A DNA stretch of 64,000 bases. Source: Thysanoteuthis rhombus. Its lineage: Eukaryota > Mollusca > Cephalopoda > Oegopsida > Thysanoteuthidae. The stretch covers positions 59,845,613 through 59,909,612 of the forward strand of contig OY735207.1 in NCBI GenBank assembly GCA_963457665.1, written 5' to 3'. The position numbers and the translations under genes were made by a program. The notes beneath the pieces were generated by a model. The model worked only from the letters and a program-made list of their open reading frames with translations, made no database searches and was not told the DNA's origin. This document shows positions 1 through 13,534 of the stretch, piece after piece; position 1 is the stretch's first letter; every line of letters begins with the position of its first letter.

Positions 1-2229
1 ATATTTTTATGGCACTTTCAGGCTTCCATTGCTATAAAAAGGCTTTTAGCTTTACTACTTTGATTTTAGCATACTTGAAATTGGTTGGACAGAAAATTGT
101 TATTAGGGATTCTTAAATAATTACTGACATAGTGAACTCAGTTTATAAATCAAGGGAGATAATTTTTCATAATTATCATTTGCTTTTTGTGACCAGGTAC
201 AATTAATTTCATAAAAGCCAACCTAGCAGAAGTTAATGATACTGTACATATAATTTCAATATCATATAAAGAAATGGGTATTATTTGAGAAACAATTTAT
301 TCAATGTTCTTCAACTTCAAGCACGATTCAGTGAAAAAAAGTAGATTTATAAAGCTTCATATAAAATCATTCATGTCAATACAGAGTTTTGACATATCTA
401 CTCTATTTCTTGTGTTGTTTTTCTACAAAAATTAAAACCTTTTAACGTTATAAAATATCTATTTTGCATTTTCATTAAGTAATGGAAAAAAAACTTGGAT
501 TTTGTGTAAATGACAGGAAGGAAAAATTTGCAGACGAAGGGACATAACTCGTGATATGTCATTCTGAGATAGCAGTGTTAATTTCAGAGTTGTATAAGTT
601 TGGTTTTTTTTAACAAAAAGTATAAATCTTGTTTCTTTACAACGTGTTTTGTTTGTTTTTTGTTTATTCCTGTGAACTCCTTGTTGAGCAGAGGGCTACA
701 GACACACAACCAAAGGTAGACTCAGGCCTGGGCTTTCTCCTCAGCCGGATCCATGTCAATCTGGCCATCTTTGCCTTAGGACTGATTTTTTCCCATGTCT
801 GCTTTGACCTCTCAACTTTTCTCTTACTCTGTGCATTCCAGTTCACCGCTTAAGCTGATTTCCTGCTCTCAAACAGGATCCTCATTTTCAAAATCCCTGT
901 CCTGGTTTTTTGTCTTTGGTTGTAACTAGTATACTGATACTGAGTAGGTTTTAACCAGCATGCCTCATTGGTCCTTTCAGAGAGGGACCCTCGACCAAGA
1001 TCTTGGGGTGATGCAGCTGTAGTTTCAGTGATTTTACCGGTTGGAGTAATTGCTAGTCCCACACCCAACCCTCTCCCTTTACTCTTATATGCAACCAGTA
1101 GGATGACCCAAAAGGAACACATTGGCAAAGTTTCTTTGCAATGTAGGCCATAATAATTATATAATGATCAAAGTGTTGCATCTGTTCATTTTTTTTTCTT
1201 TCAATTCAAAATTGAATGATTACAAACGTCAGAGGGTAAATTCCTAGCTTATTCACACAGCAAATGTAAACTACTTTAGCCATAATTTACAATTGTGTCA
1301 ACAGCTTTTGAAAAAAAAAACACTGTTTAGTACAGATCACTTAAAAAAAAATAGATTCTCACTTGTTAAAATACCATATTAATTATATTATCAGAAAGAT
1401 TTGTATAATTCATTACTTGTAATTTTTTGGAATATGTTATATCTACAGCAGGAGTGAATAGGAATGTTACCACCCTAAAATGAAGGCCATAAAATATTGT
1501 TTTTGATGTTCAAATGAATAATCTACGTATGAAATTTCATGAAAAATGGTTCGGTTATCAGCCATTCACGGGTGCTTGTAGTGCAGATATTTTTGGACAG
1601 CAAGAGTAACCTCCCCTTGGCAACAAGTTGTTTCCTTGGCGAAACCGGTCTTAAGCCGAATAGAGGAGGCACATGAATATAATAATAAATAAATCACAAT
1701 ATATAATGATCTTAATTGATTTAAATCTTATGCAATAATTATTAATGGTCAAATTTCAAAATGGAAAAAATTAATGATAATTTTTTTCAATTTACGTTTT
1801 TTTTTGTAGCTGTAGTAGTAGCAGCAGCAGCAGCCGATGCCGGGTGACAACTGTCACATTGAGTTTCTAGTAGAGGTTTTTACGCCACGAAATTGAAGAT
1901 CAGGCATGTTTAGCATAATTTTGGATACGAATCTTTGGAATAAACGAAATAAAAAACAAAAGGGAAATTCTTCTCACCAATTTGTTTACAGGATTCAAGA
2001 TCACATTGCTTTCCCAATGCCGGAAGTTCAGCCATAGCAGTTATCATTAGCTACGGGCTAAATAAGAATTAGGAGAATAGTTTGGACATTTTTAAAGAAA
2101 AACAACAAAGGAGAAGAACTTAAAAATTGATAAATATTATTTTTGTGTCCAATGAATTATGTTGGTTTTAACAGTGTAGGATTCGTTTCGAAGTTGGAGG
2201 TTTTTTAATTTTTAAAGTTGTTCTGTCTC
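1..2229. other. Upstream intergenic region
   Basis: No coding exon was recognised here. The stretch is AT-rich with several poly-T and poly-A runs. Short open frames occur between about 629 and 1153, but they have no recognisable motif and no splice context. A somewhat more GC-rich patch lies at about 960-1090. Proximal regulatory elements of the eIF2 beta gene may lie in the last few hundred bases, but I could not identify any. Confidence 0.5.
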
Positions 2230-2402
2230 TACCGCGTTATTCAGTGCGGACTGCTATTCTAAGCCATATGTCTGATGCAAGAGGTTGAGTCGGTCTCATT
2301 TATTGAGAAATTATAGGATTTGGGTCGAAGAAGACCGACCCTTAAAAGTGTCCAGCCACAGATTTTCTTATTATTTTGTCTAGTTTCACTATAGAAGCAA
2401 AG
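2230..2402 (+). promoter_or_regulatory. Probable promoter/5' UTR of the eIF2 beta gene
   Basis: This stretch immediately precedes the start codon and contains several CpG dinucleotides near 2231-2250 that are rare elsewhere in the window. The start codon has purine at -3 (gcaaagATGG), a good initiation context. The transcription start is not visible. No TATA box is obvious at a fixed distance, so the boundaries are only approximate. Confidence 0.35.
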
Positions 2403-2420
2403 ATGGCTGAGGATGAAGCG
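2403..2420 (+). CDS. EIF2S2: eIF2 beta coding exon 1
   Basis: This exon encodes MAEDEA and ends at a strong donor (GCG|gtaagaaa). It corresponds to the MSGDEM start of vertebrate eIF2 beta. The 18-nt coding part is far too short to be found as an open frame. It is supported by the in-phase junction to exon 2 (LSFDLM then lysines). Confidence 0.85.
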
Positions 2421-5400
2421 GTAAGAAAATCAACCTGGTTTTGCTTATATATTCAGCTATAAAAAAAGAATTAGTCAAAAAAGAAATACTGTAAAATTCT
2501 CAAGTTTTCAACCCTTTCTCTCCATGCTTCAATCTCAATTTCTGTACATCTGCCCTTAAATAACCTGTCGAAATGTAGATTATACTTCTATTTTTGTAGC
2601 ATCTGTGCTTAATATCGAGTGGGTAAAATGTCATAAATTTAGTATTGGTCGTCTATTAATCTTTATGTTTGTCTTTCTATTGTTCTTTCTCATATAAAAA
2701 GTTTCCCAAAGTAAAAGTGATCCTTTAAAAAATCCACACCGTCCATATTTCTACGCACGAAATTGAAAAATGGCAAAGAAGGGTTACAGTTATTTTTAGA
2801 GATAATTTCTCGCGATCAGCGAATTATTGTTGCCTATTTGGTTTTCTATAATATACCTAGTATTAATCTGAATAAAAAATATCACATCCTTGTGTAATTA
2901 TGACAGGAGAAATACGAGTAAGTTGAGGCTGAAAAGGCAGTGTAAGTGTGCCATGTGGATAGTGATAGAGACGAAGCGGCCATAGAGGGAGGCCAAGCTC
3001 AACTAGTGAAGACGAAATGCCTTTTATTTGACGAAAAATACATAATTTCAGACATAGCTGTAAAATCCTTATTTGTTTTATCGACTCCAAAAATTAATTC
3101 AATCTTAAAGTAAGTTTCTAACTCGTGAAAAATCTATTTAATTATAGGAAGAAGTGAAAAAATCCAGTCTTTAAATCTCTCACTTCTTCCTTTTTTGTAC
3201 GTGCGGACGAGACTATCTTTTTTTTATTATTTTTTTAGTGCCTTTTTTCCTTTTTCCATTTTAAAAATATGCAATAATAATCAATCTGGTTAATTGTTCA
3301 TATCGATTTCATCATCATCAATTTATTCATTAATCATTCATGAACATTTTCTGATGTAATATTTATTTGATCTCATCACATGAGTTGTTTGTTAGAGAAA
3401 TCGGACACGATTTTCATTACAGCATTTAAAAATGGAAAGAAAAAAAAGTACTTCGGTTTTGAACGAAGAACCATCACCACTTCCTTTTCTCAATGCTTGA
3501 AAATTTGAAATTATTGTGATTTTTGTTTATTGTTGAAGTCTATATGGCCACCAAAATAGAGGATAATGTAAAAATTTCTCTAGTGATCCATGGATATTTT
3601 ATATCTGAACACAATTAATGCACGTGTAAAACCGAGAAATGTGATCTCCAGATGGTTAAGTTCTATCCAGAAAAGTTATTGCAAATCAGGAGGAAAAAGT
3701 TGAAATTTATTTGCTTTATAGAATTTCTATTTTGAATAAATAGATAAATAAATGAACGCAACATGATTATAATCATTGTTCATAATGTTCTGTTCTCTGT
3801 ATTTTTTTCTGAAGCTCATTTTAACTTCAAAATTTTATTTGGTGATATTTTGAATTTATTTTGAGTAAAAAAAAATGTTTTTAATTTAAAAAATATTTTG
3901 TGTCCTCGGAGTTGGAATTTATTTTTACAAAAAAAAAAACTCTAATTCGTTGAATTTTTTTTATTAACTTTTGAAAAATGCACAATCACCTTCACATCAA
4001 ATGGAGGAACCCATCCGCCCACAACAGAATATAAAATTCGTTGGTAGTATCTGTAAAATTTGAATCGTTTTTTTTTTTTTTTCTAATTTTCCCAAGAATC
4101 TGCAGTATGGTATAAACCAATGATAGATCAAAAATGAATCCAAGTTTGATCCCTCACTCCCACCTCTAATATTTCCTCCTTACCGTTGAATAACTCTTCC
4201 AACATTTGCTAATAATAAGCGGTTCTTTAAAAGAGAGAAATTATTATTGTACTAAAAATATTACTGTTTATAGGAGGCCAGCTGTAATCTTTCTGGTAAT
4301 CCTTGTACTAAAAAGACGTCCTAATACCGAACGAGGTTATCTCCCTTTGTCGCTAGAAATGGCTAGATTTGTCATTTGTTCATGTCCAGTTAACTTGGAA
4401 TGTCACGTGAAGGCTCCAGAAAAGTTGAGTGCGCTCGAAAATTCATACAAAGGCTCCAAAAAGTATAACTATATAACATGCTGATCAGAAATCAACACAA
4501 AAATGAAAATAAATTGAAAGGATATTTATGATCTTCATTATAACAATTAGAATAAAAATTAAACATAAATTAATTGGTAGAGCCTTTGTATGCTTTTTGA
4601 GCATACTTAACATTGATCAGAGATTAACACAATAATGAAAATGAGTATATCAGGTATAAATACAATGATAAAAATGAAAGGTAGTAATTTTTTTTTTTTT
4701 TTTTTTTTTTTTTAAACAACTTATTGATGAGATATCAAGGCTGTTATGATACTAAATCCGTTGTTTTTTGTCAAATCATTCCAGACCACAAACTTGTCTA
4801 GGTAAGATGGAGACAGTTTTGCAAATAGGATGCACTGTCTCCTGTTTTTTTTTTTTTTTCTTTTTACTTGACATTTCTGGAGCCTTTGGGAGATTTTTTT
4901 TTTTTCTTTTTTTTTTTGAGTGCACTCAACATTCTTAGCTTTAAAGTTGGCTGGAAATGGAAAATAAAAAAAATCTAGCCTCTTTTAGCCATTAAGGGAG
5001 GTAACTTTTTTCCACATCTACACACATGTCTTCTCTCTCTTATCTTCATTCAGTTTTTGATACAAAAATCCATTCTGTGTCTGACTGAACAATCTATCAG
5101 TCAATGTGCGTCAACTGATTTACTGGACAAACTGAAAAGAAAAAAACTTCTCCAAATCATGAAACAGATGTGACTTTGAAATGTTGAAAATCATCAGTCA
5201 TTCTTCAAGTATTTGAGAATTAGTTGATTATGTAATTAAAAACATGAATATACAGAGGAAGGGTTTATTGTGACCACTTGACAACAATAACCAGCTAATA
5301 ACATTTGCCAGAGGATATAAAAATTTGAATAATTAACACTCAATGTTGGAAAAAAAACCTTTATATACTTATAGATTCAACAATAGATTTTAATTCATTT

Positions 5401-8400
5401 TGAGCAAAGTGTTTGAGACCTACTAATTTTGATATCGTTTTGATAAATGGCTTCCTCTTTATGTATGATTATATTGATAAGTTGAAAAAAGTTATAGTAG
5501 TTAAAACATAGGATAGAATTGACTGTTGTAATCATCACCTATTTTATTTTCGTCCATCTCCCCAATGTCTGCATTCCTGAATGTATACGTTCCTGCAAAA
5601 AGTTTAATAAAAAGCAAAACTCTATTCAAAGAGGTTTAAGCTTAATTAATGCAAAAGCGGATACTGAAAATAGCTGAATCAATTTTTTACTTAAATTAAA
5701 CCCAGCCTTTGTTACTATATTGTCCATTTTTTATTCCTGTAGAGATGCCATTTCAAATTTTGTTTTGCATATCTTGAAGAGCTTATGTTAAATTTCATAT
5801 TTAAAGCATCACTCTTTCAAAATCTTACTTTCATAGGTTGATTAGAATCTTGGAAAGGTTTTGTCAAGAATTGGGCATTGATTCTATGAAAATATTGTTT
5901 GCTCAGATAGTGTAAGCATTAACGTGTCTGCCCCATAAGCAGAAGGTCTTTTTGTTCAATTCTCAGTGTGAGTGAAGGGTGTGCAAAACTTTTCATTAGG
6001 ACAACATTCCCTGTGCACTCAGCAGCTAATTGAATACGCTCTAAGCAGTTTAATTAGTATCCATTCGATGACTTGTAGGTATAAAGTTCTAATGTTGACT
6101 AGATTTGTGACTTGCAAGGATCGTAAAGCTGATGCATGCAACAGAAACCACAACTTCGTCATCATCTGTCACACTTTGTGGGGGGTTGTCTCTTAAGAGA
6201 CATGACACTTTACCTTACTTTAGCCATGAAGATTGTGTATAAGAGTACCTGTACTTTTTTCTGCTTGTCAGATCACTTTCAAAAATGTGGGTTGAGTAGG
6301 ATGAATTATCTAGATTAATGCTATTCTATGTCAAAAGTAAATATATCAGCAAAATCCTAAGCCTATTCTTTCAGGTTTTCCTCAGTAAAAGCAAGAAACT
6401 CAAGTATATTGTATAATTGATCTTGACAGGTTGAGAACAAGGCTGCTTTAGAAGATCTTAGTTAAAAACGATTTGTTAATAGGAAGGTTAGTACTTATTA
6501 GAGCTGTAATAGAAAAGTTTCTCTTAATTGTCATGAACACAAAAAGGCAATTGGAAGTGATCGTCTGTATTTGGATAGACAAGTATATCATGTGACTATG
6601 GTAGATTTCACTGGTACAAGTTCCTACCACTATCCAAGCATTTCTATCAAACCTTTCGTAAGCCAAAAGGCAAAGAAACAATTTACCATTAATTCATATT
6701 AGTTAAGATTTTTGGACCTTCTCAGAACCCTCAAAGTAATCTTCTTCTGTGTCCTCCACTCTTATGATGAATGTCACACACTTATGAGCTCTCTTAAGCT
6801 TATCTGATACCTTGGGACATGTTTTCCTAACAGATACAAATAAATTGTATTGAGATAAAGTACAGATGGTCACAGACACTTGAATCTGAGGTTAAGCAGG
6901 TTATACCTATACCTAATAGGTAAGAAGAAAGTGTGTATGGCAATGAACCACTCATCTTTGGTTACTCATCTGTTGCTTTAACCTCTGAACCAAATTACTG
7001 AGTGACTTTTAATGTTACTATTTTCTTTCACCAGCTGATCTGAATTTGTAACCATTTCTATGTGAATACAAGAAATTATTTGCTAGTTGAGTTGAGTTTC
7101 TTGCTATAAGGAAGCTATTCTCAATGGGGGGAACCATATGGCCCATCAGGGGGCCCTGGTATATTTGAATAGAAATAAATTAAAGTGATAATGAATTAAT
7201 TTTTGTCTAACTGTCCCTGTTTGACAAGGTAGTTGTGGACCAAATAAGTTGAGAATGGCTACTGAAGAGTGATGGTTAGTCTAGTAAAACATTGTTAATG
7301 AGTTTTTCTCATTGGATGTGCCATTGTTGTAGCCTTGTACCAACCTAAGATGAATCTAGTAAATAAGTTTACTCTTTGCCTGTACAAAAAAAAATTGAAA
7401 ATTTTAGTCCAGCTTCTGTGTGATTGATCTCTTCACACTGGAAAGTAGTTGAGTCAGGACTTGAATTTTATGGTAGGCTTTTTAAAATTTTACTGTGAAA
7501 AACATCAAGTCGTTAGCTAGGATTTCAAAAAATTGTTAATTCGCTTTAATGTCCATACAATAGGCAGATTAAAATGGAAGTCAAAATTTTTTTTTTTTTT
7601 TTGACAAAATGGATGGAATTGTCGATTTAAAAATTCACTTTTTTGTGATTGTGTTAAAAAATGTTGTTGAATTGACATGTTCTATTCTGAAGTTATCCTA
7701 GTGACCACAAGAGCTATGACCATCTAGCTTCAGCCTACTTGGCAAAATAAACAGGTGGTTATTATTCCTGTTGGCATTGAAAGAACATCTGCTGAATCTA
7801 CCATGCGACTGTAGTAACTTACTGTTTCATTATTAGATAAAAGTTGATTTGAAATTTGAACAATTTTGGGGGCTTCCATAGTGACACACTACAAGACAGA
7901 TGGTTTACAAGTGTATTTGAAGGACTCTCTATAACTCATTCAAGCTTCATAACTTTCCATATCAAACTTCAGTAGACAGCCACCCACCAACCACCAAGTC
8001 ATATCTGTTTGTAGTCGCTGGGCACAAAGAGCTCATGTTGTGCTTATGTTTTTCCTGTGACAGAAGTATGTGTACATTTGTTCTCAATATGAGTGACTAT
8101 TTTCTGTGCACACATTAATTTTCTTTTCATTTAGCTTAGTGGTGAACTATGGTCACTGTATCAACACATTTATTGCTGTGTGAACATTTGCATAATTTTT
8201 AATATTGATTGACTGTCTTATATAACAACATATAGAATATTTTCTTATGAAAACTTTTACATCTAGGGGCTGCAAAGTTGTGTGCCTCTACCAATATCGG
8301 CTTTGTCTGGCCTGTTTTTGTCCCCCCCCCCCCCATTGTCACTTATCTGATATTCATCTTGGGGTCAAGTTAGCTATGGACAAAGATTTATGCCCCCGCC

Positions 8401-11400
8401 TTTGTTGGGTCCAGCAGTCTCCCATAGGTTTTAGGGGTCTTTTTACTTGGACCCTCTAAAAAAAATTTCCCTTCATTTTTGACTCCTGAAAAAGTTCATC
8501 ATAAGTCTCTTAATGTCAGTTGTTGGACATAGACCTTCCCCAAGATTTGCCACATTTCTATCGTGGACATTGCAGAGCCAGTACTTACTGAATTTATCTA
8601 CCTCGTCTCTCCATCTAGTACTCTGCTGGCCTCAGTTGCGTATCTCTAGGGATCCGTGTTGTCAGTCGTGATGGCCATCAATTGTCTACCATTCTTGTGA
8701 CATGGCCAGCCCATTGTTATTTGAGTTTTTAAATGGATTCTATGATATCCCTGACTCCTGTCTTCTCCCGGATGTCTTGTGGTCTCTCCATGTGTGGTTG
8801 AGCATAATTCTTTTATGTGCACATTGCATGGTTCTCAATTTGCGGGTCTGTCTCTTGGTTAGGTTAGGTTCCATGTTTCAGCTCCGTAAGTGTCTATTAG
8901 GAGGATGCATGTAATATCTCCCCAAACTCTCAATGAATTTCATGGTAGGCTGGGCAAATGGTCTAAAGAAGATATGTTCACAATATGGAGTGCGTCCATG
9001 GAATTTCTACATCCACCACCCCAGCATATATATGTACACAGCACACTATCTTTGCTGTTTCTTACTAAAGTTTGGGGAAGGATGCACAATGCACTGCAGA
9101 AAAACTTCACATTTTGGGGTTGATTCAGGGAATTTTTCATAGTTACTCCTCTCCTATCTTCATCATGGCTATTTGTACACAGTACAGAATCTCCAAAAGT
9201 TCTCAACATATACCTAACATCCACCCTTCCACAAAAAGGAAGAAATGTTTACATTTTGGGGTAGATCCGAGATTTTTTCCAGTTACCTTCTAAGTATTTT
9301 GGTTTAAATGAATTACAAAGGAGAAATCCTTTCTCTAAAACATGAAATTTGAATGTATATTCGAAGTGTTGTGACCAGTTCCCTTCACTTCATTCTCTCT
9401 TTCTGTTCATTGTGCCAGACTAAGCAAAGTATTTTGATTATTTATTTTGGGTGAGGGTTTTTTTTCCCCCCGTTGCACTTGCTACTTGTGTATCCGAATT
9501 TTGTCAACCTGGTGAGGTGACATGATTTAAAAGTACTAATATATTTATTCCTGTTTTCCTGTCGAGATTAACTTCAGTCTACCCCCACTCTTACAGTTTA
9601 CCATACATTTCTGCTTAAATTACAAGGGTTGGTCAGGGAGGTGTCTTGATTTGGATTAGGGTTGTGTAATAGAAAATTCATTCAAAGTGTACTCACTTAT
9701 AATGCAGTAGAAAAATTATGGACCCTGACTTCCACGTTATTGCGGGTGTACTGTGCACAAAGTCTATGGACTGAAAAATGGAAAGTTTCCTTGCAACAAT
9801 CCTCACCAAAATGAAGGATGTAAAACCTACATTCCCTTACTGTGGTTTGAATTTATAACTAGCTGTCTTCTTGACAAATCTTGAATATCAAAGAAAATTT
9901 ATCGTACAGGTATGCCAAGCTAATGAATAATTAAATACATTTTTAGAAAAAATATATCATTTTCTGCTTAAATTGGAGTTTGACCCAGCAGAAGCCAGTC
10001 TCATGTTTTTTTCTAATGGGAGTTGTCTTTAATTTTGTACCTGTTTCCGATGTTGGTTCAATTTGATTGTGTTTTTTTTTTTCTTTTTTCTTTCTACAGT
10101 TGAGCTTTGATTTGATGAAGAAGAAGAAGAAGAAAAAGAAAACTCCTTATATGGAGGGAGTTGAGCTCGATGGATCCCGTACTGACCCCCTGGCCACTGA
10201 TGGTGCCCCAACAGAGCAAGCAACTGAAAATGCAGATGCTGATGGCATCGACACGTTAGCAGAAAAAATTGATGAAGGTTTGTAGATTTGTCAATTTCCA
10301 CCCCTACCCCACACCCGGGGGGGGGGGTCAAAGAGATAGGTGAATAGATGGAAATCAGATCATTGTCATTAGTGTGAACATGAATACAGATCTCTTCAAT
10401 ATTCTTTTTTCTTTTTAGAAAAAGAAAAACTTTTCAGACACTAAAACCATTCCTGTATACAGAAAATCAACTTGCGACAGAATAGAAATGAAGAGGCCTA
10501 TATCAATGGCCCAGCTTTGCTTTTTTTCATTTGCTCACCTGCATTATGAATATGGAGTTTTAATTTGATCAAAAGCTTATTTTATCAGAACATCGATGAG
10601 AAAAACTATTCTTCACCATCAAAAGTTCATGGAATCACTTGATTTTACAAAAAAAGTAGATTTTGCCAAATGGGTAATTTCACTGATTTGACACACATCT
10701 ATATACATGGATATGTACACTCTTTGTAATTCTTCTTGATGCTTATCTTGTGTTTTTCTAGATGAGGGATGTTTCTTCAAGCCATTGCCTGGAAAGATAA
10801 ACCAGTGGTTTAATTTGAAAAAAGATTGAACTAAAATTAAACTTCTTTTGAAGATATCTTGTATGGAAAAACTTATGCATTTCATTAATCTTTGCTTTTT
10901 TTTTACCAGTTTTTGTTCTTGTGTATATTTTTCCTCCCTTTTACTTCTGTATTAGAAACTGTTGACTAGAACTGTCAATGTAGGTTTCTCCAGTTTTTAA
11001 ATTGGTCTTGCTGGCTGTGTATGTATCATACATACAGGCTGCACCAATGGAGCTAGAGGGCTGAAAATTTCAACAAGAGAAATAACTTATTCATTGATTA
11101 CCACTTTTTCAATTGATCACCCCAAAAATGGCATGCTGCCAGAAGACATTGGTCATATGATGGTTTCTTTAGAATGACTAACCAAACCTGTTAATACTAT
11201 TCCATTGTGATTAGTATTGTAGAAGTGACCTCAAACTGAAACTGGAATGTCAACCATAGCATTCAATGTGCTGAGCTAAGTACAGAAAAGCAGAAAACTT
11301 CCTTGGAAACAAAACTGAGGTTCTATAATTCAAACGTAATGCAATATCCATGATGTTCTAAAGATGCAAAACCTGGTAACTTAAGACCATTCAGGAGAAG

Positions 11401-13476
11401 AAATTCAATGCCTCTCTCCTTAGATGCGTACAAATCATGTGCATCAAAGGGAAGGACTGTATGTGTCAAAGTGCTCAAGGAAAGATCATAACAGCCTCCC
11501 AATTGTGAAGTTTCACACCTTTGATGATAATAAAAAGAAATAAGAGAAAATATGAAAGAAACAGTATTATGATTATCTGTTATAACCACGATAGATATTG
11601 ATGAATATAATCCCAATTGTAAAATTGCGCACCTTCGATCTCTTGGTTTTAAAAATGGTGCACAAATTTATTGTCCCCCACCTCTGGCAGGTGGCACCTC
11701 TGCTTGTTTAGGCCTGTCTTGAGGCTCCCCACAACAAAACCTACTAATCAAGCCGTGGCTCAAGATGAACTAGTCACTGACAGTGGGGGGGTTGCACTGA
11801 CTGGCTAACAGAAGCTGGAAATCGCACACGGTGGAGTGCCTTAACTGCCTTATATGTTGCACAAAGTGGGAATTATTTTTTCTCTTGTCATTTTACCCAT
11901 TGCCTATTTTTTAGAAACTGTCAACATAGGTTTCTGTGATATTTGAGTTGATCTTACCAGCTGGTTTTGTATGTATGTTCTGTATATGCAACACCAATGG
12001 ACATAACTGAAAATTCGAACATTCACTCTTCATTATGTCTTGAAAAAGAAGACTGTATTCTGAAAATTTCCCAACAAAATAGGATTTTAGTGGGGTTGGT
12101 TCAATTTACAATGTATGCTTATGATAAATTGATCTCTTGGTTTGTGACTGGCAGCATTCATAGTTTTTTTGTTTGTTTGTTTTTTTTTTTAAATTCATAA
12201 CTTCTTAGAGATCACTGCTCAATGAAAGGCAAGAGAAATAACTTGTTCATTGGTCACGTGACAGTTTTTCACATTTGTTTTTCTTTGTTTTATCTGGTCA
12301 TTGTTTGTAACATCATTTCTTTTTGTCTTTTAAGATTTATCGCTGGATTTTGCATTGACTAAAAAAAAGAAGAAAAAGAAGAAAACTACTGACCCAGATG
12401 AACAATTAGATTCAGTACCCGTAAGTTCTCATTTTTGACGGTTTCTTTACATGTGCTTTACCAAAAAGATGTTTCCTTTTAGGTTTTCTAAGAATCATCT
12501 GAGGCGGAGTTGCAGATGGATACTTTACTGCTTCATTTTTTTTTTTTTTTTTCAGGAATCTTTACCATTTTTTATGGCAAGTGAGACTTGCCTTTTTTTA
12601 TCTTTTTCCCCGAGTTCTGTCCTGGGATGTGACTTCTTTATCAGTTGTTTTCTAAAAACTGTGCTATGCAAATAATGTGAACAGTCAGCCACTCTGGGGT
12701 TAGTCAAGGTTTGAATAGATAAGGGGAAAGTAAAATAATCCAATCGAGTGGAGGGCTGTAAAGATCAGGGGAGAGAAAATGAGAGAGAAGGGTGTTTTTG
12801 TTTTTTTCCCCTCTCTCTAAAATGTGCCTGCAAAAATTTAGGTGCGTCTTATATGCCAGAAAATATGGAACTTCATTATTTTGTAGAAAATAGTCTGACT
12901 AGTGGCAGGAGACATTGCTTCCTTTATTTTTATTTTATTTTATTTTATTTTTTTTTTACTTTTAATGCTCAATTTTTTGTTGCCTTTTTCTTTCACAACT
13001 TTTCTCCGACTGAATCCCTTTCAGCCATGAGTAAATGATCAGCACAGATCGGAATGAAAAATAGTTGACAATACTTCATCTACTAAAAAATAAATAAATG
13101 GACCCATCTCTCGTGGGGGCCGTGTTTTGCTGAAAATCACTGTTTGTTGCAATGTGCTTTATTTCATTTTTCTAAAGTTCAATGTTGGAATTAAAAATTT
13201 ATAGCAAGAATTGAAAAATATGTTAGTATATGAGCTGTCCCCACCCTCAATTCTCCTTTCCTACATACAAAATAAAGAACAGGTTCTGTTGAAAAAATAA
13301 AATGCAACATATGTACAATTTTTGGCAGCATTTATCTACATTCGTGTCTTTGATGAAACGATTTGTTTCCAATTGAATTTTCAAACGAATCCCTGTTGAA
13401 ACACCCAAAACTAAAAAAAAAAAAAAAAAAAAAAATATCAGTATTAAAACGAAGACTATCACTTAAAAAGCAATGG

Positions 13477-13534
<58 letters not shown>

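Larger units (their letters stand above)
2421..10099 (+). other. Intron 1 of the eIF2 beta gene
   Basis: A 7.7-kb first intron bounded by GTAAGA and TTTCTACAG. It holds an inverted-repeat element (4335-5006), a tRNA-like SINE head (5901-5975), a non-LTR retrotransposon fossil (8490-8895) and long poly-T runs. No conserved exon was recognised. Because it is the first intron it may contain enhancers, but none is identifiable by eye. Confidence 0.75.
10278..12334 (+). other. Intron 2 of the eIF2 beta gene
   Basis: A 2.1-kb intron with two reverse-orientation copies of the roughly 400-bp interspersed repeat called family A here. They lie near 11020-11300 and 11925-12270. A G-run follows exon 2 at 10317-10328. 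No other feature was seen. Confidence 0.7.

Noticed and set aside
629..1153. Overlapping open frames upstream of eIF2 beta
   Set aside because: Short, without motifs, on both strands at once, and without convincing splice sites.
5901..5975. Functional tRNA gene
   Set aside because: Only the anticodon-like arm and a B-box-like string are present. The acceptor stem does not pair.
6761..6815. Possible box C/D snoRNA in intron 1 (ATGATGA ... CTGA)
   Set aside because: No terminal stem, no C'/D' boxes and no second copy. The motifs are too short to be significant in AT-rich DNA.
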